Shown here: in pieces, positions 17,276-23,404 of the stretch
How the letters are laid out: each line of letters begins with the position of its first letter
How positions within the stretch are numbered: the stretch's first letter is position 1
Assembly: GCA_038527215.1 (NCBI GenBank)
Contig: JBCBGC010000053.1
Location: 1-47,960 of the forward strand
Source: JAWPMV01 sp038527215
Lineage (GTDB): Bacteria > Bacteroidota > Bacteroidia > J057
DNA length: 47,960 bases
Reading direction: 5' to 3'
Notes under the pieces: generated by a model
Database searches by the model: none
Told to the model about the DNA's origin: nothing
Seen by the model: the letters and a program-made list of their open reading frames with translations, nothing else
Translations under genes and position numbers: made by a program

Positions 17276-17283
17276 TTTTTTAA
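17252..17283 (+). terminator. Intrinsic terminator or attenuator just before the 123-residue protein gene
   Basis: CCCATCTGA (17252-17260), loop CTTACC, TCAGATGGG (17267-17275), then six or more T residues. It is a textbook intrinsic terminator with a 9-bp perfect stem. It lies 21 bases before the preferred ATG and overlaps an alternative upstream ATG at 17271. With no gene on this strand for over 2 kb upstream, it must end a non-coding transcript or act as an attenuator. Confidence 0.75.
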
Positions 17284-17303
17284 TGTTCTTAACCTCAAAG
17301 TCT

Positions 17304-17675
17304 ATGAAGTCACACGGTAAGCTGCTACTCTCGCGAGTACACCGGAGCGAATTAGTGCGGCTGTGCAATGAAACGCTGATTTGCGCAGCCCGGGATTTGG
17401 CGGAGTTTACGAAAAATGGGTTAAATGCCAGTTTTATTGTAGCCCTGGCCCATAAATGCGAGCACTATGAAACTTTAATGGATCAGCAAACCACACCTAT
17501 TCAGACTCAAAAAGAATCTTCTCTCGTTGAAGAGGAAATCAGACAGAGCCTGGACAGAATCTGTGAACTAGGTAGGCGTATTTGGTCGAAACACCCTTCC
17601 AAATACAAGGACTATGTTCTTGCTCAAAAATCTACCAATTCATTTGGAGAACCCGGCGCTCCTCGAGTAGCCTGA
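17304..17675 (+). CDS. Small alpha-helical hypothetical protein
   Basis: This 123-residue protein starts MKSHGKLLLSRVHRSELVRL and is nearly all helical, with LAEFTKNGLNASFIVALAHKCEHYE and a C-terminal IRQSLDRICELGRRIWSKHPSKYKDYVL. I recall similar small proteins in Bacteroidota, usually annotated as hypothetical, with the same SKYxDYVL ending. No signal peptide or membrane helix is seen. The ATG at 17271 lies inside the upstream terminator hairpin, so the ATG at 17304 is preferred. A strong terminator follows at 17699. It is a single-gene unit whose expression may depend on read-through of the upstream hairpin. Confidence 0.65.
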   Translation: MKSHGKLLLSRVHRSELVRLCNETLICAARDLAEFTKNGLNASFIVALAHKCEHYETLMDQQTTPIQTQKESSLVEEEIRQSLDRICELGRRIWSKHPSKYKDYVLAQKSTNSFGEPGAPRVA

Positions 17676-17698
17676 GTACTCCGGTAATGAAACGCATA

Positions 17699-17731
17699 AG
17701 AGAGGACAAGCTACTTGTCCTCTCTTTTTTT
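17699..17731 (+). terminator. Strong intrinsic terminator
   Basis: AGAGAGGACAAG (17699-17710) pairs perfectly with CTTGTCCTCTCT (17714-17725), followed by a T run to 17731. It ends the transcript of the 123-residue protein gene. Confidence 0.9.
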
Positions 17732-17823
17732 ATGCCCTTTACTTTCTTTGCTTCTCCCTCCTAAAGCTTACATGAGCTTTCTTGAGGATTCTGTATATTT
17801 TTTGCAGGAATAACGGGTGCTAT

Positions 17824-19254
17824 ATGGATAAGAAAAAAGTTTGGGTGCTGGTCAAGCTCCTTTCAAAGAAGGAGCGTGCCCATTGTCTTCGCTGGCTGGA
17901 AGCGGAGTTGAATGGGAGCCAGCAATATGTGCAGCGACTGGCTACCTATCTGCTTACCCAGTCGAGTCCTCCCTCCAGGACCGAGGTGTGGGAACATCTT
18001 TACGGTACGGATACTCCCTATGATGACAGCCGGTTAAGAAAATTGAGTGGCGACTTGAGCAGCAGGCTTGAAGAGTACATTGCCATTGAGGCTTTTCGCA
18101 AGGAAGGCCTGGAAAAACAACTCGCTTTGATCAAAGCGCTCAACCATAAAAAGGCTGCCAAACTCTTTGGCAAGGCTGCCCGGAAAATGGATCAACAACT
18201 GGCCGCCATTCCGGTAAAGGGGTCCAGCTATTACTACCAGCAACTGAGCCTAACCGTAGAACGCCAGCGGGCCGCCCAGTTCCTGCCCGGAGGCCAGGCC
18301 TCGGACGCTCAGCAAACCCTGGAACAACTTTCTGAACTGGCAGACGGTTGGTGGCTGTCCGCCAGGATGGAACTCGCCATCTATCAGGCCAGCATGCAGC
18401 AGAAATTTGGTCTGAGTCGGCCCACCCATATTGAAGAAATGCTGGACTATTTTCAGGTCCAACATCATTTTCAGCATGACCCTCGTCTGCAAATCCTCCA
18501 TCAGTTATACCGCTTGCTCAAGGGAGAAAAAACGGTAGACCCGGAAGCCCTATTGATTCAGATCCTCCGCAATAAAGATCAGTTCATCACCAATGATAGG
18601 CGAAACTTTTATGTTTCCCTGCTGAATTTCTACATCAGAAAGCTCAACCAGGAACCTGACGCAGCCATTGCCCAACAGATTTATTCCCTGATCAATTGGG
18701 CTATCGAAGACGAACTGGTCCTGGTTTCGGGGCAGCTTCCGCCAGCCCAATACAAAAATTTCGTAGCGATTTGTATTCGTCTCAAGGACTACGAAAAGGC
18801 CCAATTCTATCTGGAAACCTATCGCACCCTCCTGCCTGAGGCTTTACAGGAAGATGCCTATTACCTGAACCTGGCTTACCTATATTTTTCTCAAGAAAAC
18901 TTTCGGGAAGTAATCTCCTTGCTCTCCGATCGCCGCTTCAGACAATCCATGAACGAGATTGATGCCCGCGCCTATCTGCTCCAGGCGCATTATGAGCTAG
19001 CAGCGCTGGACAAGGAATGGCTCACGGACCAAATTGAGAACCTCATTCGTTTTATCCGCGCCAGAAAAGACGTCTCTTCGCATCACAAAACCTCCTATCT
19101 GAATCGTATGCGCCTGTTGAGAAGGATCGTTTGGGCCACGACCCAGAAAGAATTGGACCAGGTCGAACAGGAACTGAATAATACCAGGCCTATCGACAAA
19201 CCCGCCTGGCTCAAGCAAAAAATTAAAGCTAAGCGAGCCAATCCCGGCGGATAA
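17824..19254 (+). CDS. Conserved hypothetical helical protein
   Basis: I do not recognise a named domain in this 476-residue protein. It begins MDKKKVWVLVKLLSKKERAH and is predicted almost wholly helical, with paired amphipathic helices reminiscent of degenerate TPR repeats (for example FVAICIRLKDYEKAQFYLETYRTLLP and YYLNLAYLYFSQENFREVI). The C terminus is very basic (KQKIKAKRANPGG). No signal or membrane segment is seen. A TTG at 17782 would add 14 residues, but the ATG at 17824 is preferred. The gene is flanked by strong terminators on both sides, so it is monocistronic. A scaffold or protein-interaction role is only a guess. Confidence 0.75.
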   Translation: MDKKKVWVLVKLLSKKERAHCLRWLEAELNGSQQYVQRLATYLLTQSSPPSRTEVWEHLYGTDTPYDDSRLRKLSGDLSSRLEEYIAIEAFRKEGLEKQLALIKALNHKKAAKLFGKAARKMDQQLAAIPVKGSSYYYQQLSLTVERQRAAQFLPGGQASDAQQTLEQLSELADGWWLSARMELAIYQASMQQKFGLSRPTHIEEMLDYFQVQHHFQHDPRLQILHQLYRLLKGEKTVDPEALLIQILRNKDQFITNDRRNFYVSLLNFYIRKLNQEPDAAIAQQIYSLINWAIEDELVLVSGQLPPAQYKNFVAICIRLKDYEKAQFYLETYRTLLPEALQEDAYYLNLAYLYFSQENFREVISLLSDRRFRQSMNEIDARAYLLQAHYELAALDKEWLTDQIENLIRFIRARKDVSSHHKTSYLNRMRLLRRIVWATTQKELDQVEQELNNTRPIDKPAWLKQKIKAKRANPGG

Positions 19255-19255
19255 A

Positions 19256-19289
19256 AAAAAGCCGGATGCTGGGGAGCATCCGGCTTTTT
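19256..19289. terminator. Bidirectional intrinsic terminator
   Basis: AAAAAGCCGGATGCT (19256-19270) pairs perfectly with AGCATCCGGCTTTTT (19275-19289) around GGGG. With A and T runs on the two sides, it serves the converging 476-residue protein gene and the T9SS cargo gene. Confidence 0.92.
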
Positions 19290-19306
19290 GTCGTTAAGTC
19301 AGAATT

Positions 19307-20065
19307 TTATTGGAGCATCACCTTTTTTACGAGGACTCCTTGTTCGGTTTGAATTCTCAGCAGGTAAATCTGTGCAGGCAGGTCTCCTACTTCGAGGCTT
19401 TGCGCGCCAGCGCCTATGTGGCGAATGACCTGGCCCTGCAGATTGAGCAGGCTACCTCCTTCGGTATGCTGACCAGCCGGCACATTCCAGTGCAACTTCG
19501 TAGCGCTTCCTTCTAAGGTCAGGTAAGGCTGCAATCCTGCGGGAGCCAGAATGGGGGTGGCCTTTAGTTGACTCAGGGTCAAAGGCGCCTTTCCATGTAT
19601 TTCGTCCATCACGATGATGATCCCAATGGATCGTACGGCAAAACCATGCCCACTTACGGCTGTCCCATCCGTGCGAAATAGGTCGATGATCAGCAGGTTA
19701 TTTTCTGCGCTGTTCTGGATGTCGCCTACCCAATTACCGTCGCCTCCGAACCATGAACTTGCATCACAGTCCAGCCCTAATTCACTTTCTTCGTCAATGC
19801 TGAAACCTTCGTACTCCAGTTCGATGTGTAAGCCCAGCACTTCTTCGGCTGGCTGATCTTCGTTTCCTACGGCAATGTCAATGGCGATTTCGTCCCCGTT
19901 TCCGAACTCGCCTGGGTCATAAGTGGCTGAAACAGGAAGCGACTGAGCATTCAGGCCTGAGTGCAACAACAGAAGGGCCATAAATGTCCAGGAGAAAGCC
20001 TGCGTCAGGGAGGTTCGGAATGATTTCCTAAAGAGCAAAAGGAGATCTGTCAAGGTGTTTGTCAT
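19307..20065 (-). CDS. Secreted protein with a T9SS type A C-terminal sorting domain
   Basis: The 252-residue precursor has a long signal peptide (basic N region, LTQAFSWTFMALLLLHSG, cut near NAQS). A cohesin-like beta domain (about 42-165) follows, with GDEIAIDIAVGNEDQPAEEV and LHIELEYEGFSI. The C-terminal module of about 75 residues (LLNLQGQVIRHIGAG ... IYLLRIQTEQGVLVKKVMLQ) matches the type A sorting domain recognised by the type IX secretion system, so the product should be exported to the cell surface and its tail removed. The mature domain may mediate adhesion. A bidirectional terminator lies beyond its stop, and a good -7 box lies 34 bases upstream. Confidence 0.85.
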   Translation of the reverse strand: MTNTLTDLLLLFRKSFRTSLTQAFSWTFMALLLLHSGLNAQSLPVSATYDPGEFGNGDEIAIDIAVGNEDQPAEEVLGLHIELEYEGFSIDEESELGLDCDASSWFGGDGNWVGDIQNSAENNLLIIDLFRTDGTAVSGHGFAVRSIGIIIVMDEIHGKAPLTLSQLKATPILAPAGLQPYLTLEGSATKLHWNVPAGQHTEGGSLLNLQGQVIRHIGAGAQSLEVGDLPAQIYLLRIQTEQGVLVKKVMLQ

Positions 20066-20509
20066 AGAGATATTGAAAACTTGATTTTCGATTTATGACA
20101 AACATACCATTATCCGTATTTTTTAAAATTTTGTTTTTACGTTTATTTAAACATTATTTTTTATAAAATACATTCCCCCACTCAGATAAAGGGCGAACCG
20201 CTTCTCTCAGGGCAGTATTTTATTCGGGTAAAAAATTAGATCGATGGGCAGGATACTTCCTGAAGGGGAAAAAATCGCCATCCTGTAGCGGTCCAATCTT
20301 GACCATTGAAACAGAAAATATTTCCGGTCACGCTATTTCCCCTAGTATAGAATATGAAATTTGAGCGATAATGCGTTGAAACTTACATGAGATCACAACC
20401 TTACCCCCTTTTTAGCGTCTAAGTCTAGACAGATGCAAGCTTTTGTGTAATTCTTGAATGATTTTTACTTCTCCTTATCCCCAAATTTGCTCTGTAGAAC
20501 TTCCAATTT
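20066..20509. other. AT-rich spacer between divergent exported-protein genes
   Basis: This 444-base spacer has no supportable ORF. It holds the promoter of the minus-strand T9SS gene at its left end and presumably that of the EF-hand gene at its right end. I see no repeats or clear structured RNA in between. Confidence 0.5.
20099..20128 (-). promoter_or_regulatory. Predicted promoter of the T9SS cargo gene
   Basis: On the minus strand a perfect -7 box TATGTTTG (20106-20099) lies 33 bases upstream of the ATG at 20065. The region about 19-20 bases further upstream is T-rich (ATTT/TTTT), a weak -33 box. Confidence 0.5.
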
Positions 20510-21211
20510 ATGCCTTTGCGTAATATTCTCCTGTTCACCTTGCTGAGTCTTTCCGCCGTCCTTGGCTTTTCCCAATCCGAGCCGGAAAATCAAGCCATCA
20601 GTAGATGGTTTCTTGAGGAAAGGTTTATCATTGCCGACCAAAATGAAGACGCGCTTCTGAGCCGTCAGGAAATGCAGGCCTATTCGAATGAGTTTGTTTA
20701 TTTCCTCTCCTCCCGGGTGTACAACCTGACTGATTTGAACCAAGACGGGTATTTGAGTTTCAACGAGATGTTTTCCCGAAGAAAATCTGAGAACCTGTAC
20801 CGCTATAATATGGAGCGTCGCCAGTTGCGGAGTATCGCCAGAGATTATCCATTTTTACCCCAGGCCGATGTACGTTATCTTAAAAAGCAGCCTGAACTGG
20901 TGAGTATGTTGTTTGGGAATGTGATCTGGATGTATGAGCACGTCACCCTGGCCGAAGCTGTATTCAAAGACAAAGGCTGGATGGACCGTCATCCACAGGT
21001 GAAGTTAGCCTTACACCAGAACCTGCGCTGGATGGCTGCCAATCCGATGGAGGCCAGAACCCTCTACCGCGATCGTCAGATTACGAATCAGCTTCCACAT
21101 TTGCTGAGTTGGCGCGCCGACCATAAAACTTTCCTTCGGCAGTATCCCAAGCTCAACCGCTTTTATGAGTTGGATTACATCCCGGCCAATGCCCGCCGGG
21201 CCCGAAACTAA
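20510..21211 (+). CDS. Exported EF-hand domain protein
   Basis: A signal peptide (MPLRNILLFTLLSLSAVLGF, cut near SQS) leads a 233-residue protein with two canonical 12-residue EF-hand loops. Loop 1 runs Asp43 to Glu54 (DQNEDALLSRQE), with Ala instead of the usual Gly at position 6. Loop 2 runs Asp75 to Glu86 (DLNQDGYLSFNE). The remainder is helical and rich in Arg, Gln and aromatic residues. It probably binds calcium in the periplasm or outside the cell. The rest of the fold is not recognised. It is monocistronic, with a terminator 26 bases downstream. Confidence 0.82.
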   Translation: MPLRNILLFTLLSLSAVLGFSQSEPENQAISRWFLEERFIIADQNEDALLSRQEMQAYSNEFVYFLSSRVYNLTDLNQDGYLSFNEMFSRRKSENLYRYNMERRQLRSIARDYPFLPQADVRYLKKQPELVSMLFGNVIWMYEHVTLAEAVFKDKGWMDRHPQVKLALHQNLRWMAANPMEARTLYRDRQITNQLPHLLSWRADHKTFLRQYPKLNRFYELDYIPANARRARN

Positions 21212-21236
21212 GAGAAAAAAGAAATAGACCATAAAG

Positions 21237-21270
21237 GGTCCTTGTAGCCAGGCTGCAAGGACCTTATTTT
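21237..21270 (+). terminator. Intrinsic terminator after the EF-hand gene
   Basis: GGTCCTTG (21237-21244) pairs with CAAGGACC (21256-21263), followed by TTATTTTTC. Confidence 0.8.
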
Positions 21271-21337
21271 TCTCCCCCCCTGGCTTGTAAGGTGCGGATG
21301 AAAAATGATAACTTGCCGCTCAGATTCGTCTAACGCT

Positions 21338-22150
21338 ATGTCTCTTTCACAACACACTTCCCTGGATGTCCGGACTGAGCAGCAAATCGCCAATGCGGAG
21401 AACTACCTCCTGCCCTTTTTAGATACGGCAGGTGGGATTCAGGCCGGCCACTATGTCATGGAAATTGGTTGCGGAGAAGGAGGCGTTTTGCATCCGGTGA
21501 TCGCCAAAGGAGCCCGCGTTCTGGGGGTAGACCTGAATGATCGCAGGATTCAATATGCCCGGGAACGCTTTGCCGATCATATCGCCACAGGTAAGGCGGA
21601 TTTTGTCACCCAAAACGTATACGACGAATCCTTCCTCGAAACCTACCGGGGACAGTTCGATTGGATCATGCTCAAAGACACCATCGAACATATCCCGGAA
21701 CAGGAAAAATTTATCCCCTACATCCTGCAGTTGTTGAAACCGGGAGGCAAAATATTTTTTGGCTTTCCCCCATGGCGCATGCCTTTTGGTGGGCACCAGC
21801 AAATATGCCAGCATAAGCTGCTCTCCAAGCTCCCTTACGTTCATCTCCTTCCCAGACCGATTTATCGGGGCATCATTTCTGCCTTTGGAGAGCGGGAGGC
21901 TGTAAAGAAGGAGTTATTGGAGCTAAAGGATTCCGGCATTTCCATCGGAAGATTTGAGCGCATCGCCCGCCAAACCGGGCTCGAAATCCTGGCCAGAAAC
22001 CTCTACCTTTTCAACCCGATTTATAAATATAAATTTGGCCTGGAAGCCAGAAAACAAGCGGCCTGGTTAGTAGGCTTACCCTGGGTTCGGGACTTTTTTA
22101 CCACTTGCGCCTGGTATGTAGTCGGAAAATCCCGTCCAAAGCAAGGGTGA
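21338..22150 (+). CDS. Class I SAM-dependent methyltransferase
   Basis: The 270-residue protein has the Rossmann-like methyltransferase fold. Motif I is VMEIGCGEGGVLHPVIAKGA, motif II acidic VLGVDLNDRRI, motif IV FDWIMLKDTIEHIP, and a post-motif LLKPGGKIFFGFPP. The C-terminal third, with YRGIISAFGERE and IYKYKFGLEARK, resembles methyltransferases of the UbiG-like group acting on small molecules or lipids, but the acceptor is unknown. I prefer the ATG at 21338 to the one at 21305, because a tentative promoter (TTG at 21285, TAACTTGC at 21309-21316) would put the transcript start after the first ATG. Confidence 0.88.
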   Translation: MSLSQHTSLDVRTEQQIANAENYLLPFLDTAGGIQAGHYVMEIGCGEGGVLHPVIAKGARVLGVDLNDRRIQYARERFADHIATGKADFVTQNVYDESFLETYRGQFDWIMLKDTIEHIPEQEKFIPYILQLLKPGGKIFFGFPPWRMPFGGHQQICQHKLLSKLPYVHLLPRPIYRGIISAFGEREAVKKELLELKDSGISIGRFERIARQTGLEILARNLYLFNPIYKYKFGLEARKQAAWLVGLPWVRDFFTTCAWYVVGKSRPKQG

Positions 22151-22190
22151 AAAACCTTTTAATTATCAGAACATTTCCTATTTTAGCTGC

Positions 22191-23258
22191 ATGGACACCG
22201 CATTCTTGACCTACTCATTGATTCTCATCGGTCTGGCCCTCTTTGTCCTGCTTACTGCAGCAGCCTACTCCGTATACCTCGAACGTAAAGTTTCCGCCTG
22301 GATTCAACAGCGTTCCGGTCCTAACCGCGTGGGTCCATTTGGCCTTCTTCAACCGCTAGCGGATGTCATCAAACTCCTGCTTAAGGAGGATATCATCCCT
22401 GTGGCAGCGGATAAACTTGTCCACTTTATTGCCCCGATCATTTCAGTAACCGTGGCCTTGATCACCTTTGCGGTGATCCCTTTTGCCAAGGCCGACGTAG
22501 CCATGACTGAAGGAACCAGCGGATGGCTGGTCATTGCGGACGTCAACATCGGTATTTTGTATGTTCTGGCCATCGCCTCGGTCGCTGTATATGGGGTAAC
22601 CCTGGCTGGATGGGCTTCTAATAGTAAATATGCCCTTCTGGGTGGACTGCGTGCCTCCGCCCAGATGATCTCATATGAACTGGCCATGGGCCTTTCCGTG
22701 GTCTCTGTCATTCTACTCACCAACACCGTGTACGAAGGATCGGAATTCCTGAAACCAGGGGCCATCGTGGAAGCACAAAGAGGGGTGTGGAACATCGTCC
22801 GCAACCCCTTGGGATTCCTGCTTTTTACGGTCTGTGCCTTTGCGGAAGCTAACCGTGCCCCCTTCGACCTCGTAGAAGCAGAACAAGAATTGGTAGGCGG
22901 CTTTCATACCGAGTACAGCTCCATGAAATTTGCCCTCTTCTTCGTAGCCGAGTATATCCACGTGATTGTAGCTTCTATGCTGATCACCACACTCTTCCTG
23001 GGTGGATACCTCGGCCCATTTGAATCACTGATCGGCGTGGCAGATTGGGCCCCATTAGCCCAGTTAGGTTGGGGCTTAAGCTGGTTTTTGATGAAAACGA
23101 CTTTTTTCGTTTTTGTATTTGTGTGGGTTCGCTGGACTTTACCCCGTTTCAAATACAATCAGCTCATGGATATCGGCTGGAAAAAGTTTCTTCCACTTGC
23201 GCTAATTAACCTGATTGTCATTGCTGCTGGGTGCGCAGCTTATGTACTTTGGTCATAA
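22191..23258 (+). CDS. nuoH: NADH-quinone oxidoreductase subunit H
   Basis: NuoH (ND1) is the membrane subunit of respiratory complex I that forms the quinone-binding chamber at the junction with the peripheral arm. The 355-residue protein has about 8-9 transmembrane helices and the hallmarks YLERKVSAWIQQRSGPNRVG, the acidic loop FAEANRAPFDLVEAEQELV and GGFHTEYSSMKFALFF. It is full length. No other nuo gene lies within this window: the neighbours are a methyltransferase and clpC. Complex I genes usually form one cluster, so this looks like a relocated or split-off copy. Confidence 0.97.
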   Translation: MDTAFLTYSLILIGLALFVLLTAAAYSVYLERKVSAWIQQRSGPNRVGPFGLLQPLADVIKLLLKEDIIPVAADKLVHFIAPIISVTVALITFAVIPFAKADVAMTEGTSGWLVIADVNIGILYVLAIASVAVYGVTLAGWASNSKYALLGGLRASAQMISYELAMGLSVVSVILLTNTVYEGSEFLKPGAIVEAQRGVWNIVRNPLGFLLFTVCAFAEANRAPFDLVEAEQELVGGFHTEYSSMKFALFFVAEYIHVIVASMLITTLFLGGYLGPFESLIGVADWAPLAQLGWGLSWFLMKTTFFVFVFVWVRWTLPRFKYNQLMDIGWKKFLPLALINLIVIAAGCAAYVLWS

Positions 23259-23284
23259 GTTTTCCGGCATCGAAACTATCGGGT

Positions 23285-23351
23285 CCGGGATTCGTTTTAT
23301 CTATAGCATCCTGCCAGTTTGGCAGGATTACCATGATTGGCACGAATCCGG
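23285..23351 (+). promoter_or_regulatory. Nested stem-loops in the clpC leader
   Basis: An inner perfect 9-bp hairpin, ATCCTGCCA (23308-23316) with TGGCAGGAT (23320-23328), is enclosed by an outer helix, CCGGGATTCG (23285-23294) with CGAATCCGG (23343-23351), which has one bulge. A third small hairpin (CTGG-CTTTTTT-CCAG, about 23371-23384) follows. The set lies between nuoH and the clpC ATG at 23405. The inner palindrome could equally be a repressor operator in DNA. No T run follows, so it is not an ordinary terminator. Confidence 0.55.
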
Positions 23352-23404
23352 CAGGACCATATGAAAGTAGCTGGCTTTTTTCCAGTAAAAGACGAATCGA
23401 CCTT

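Noticed and set aside
17271..17303. ATG at 17271 as the start of the small helical protein
   Set aside because: It lies in the 3' arm of a terminator hairpin, and the extra residues (MGFLMFLTSKS) have no support; the ATG at 17304 is preferred.
23231..23404. N-terminal extension of ClpC from a GTG inside nuoH
   Set aside because: It would overlap nuoH and pass through the leader hairpins; the family N terminus begins at 23405.
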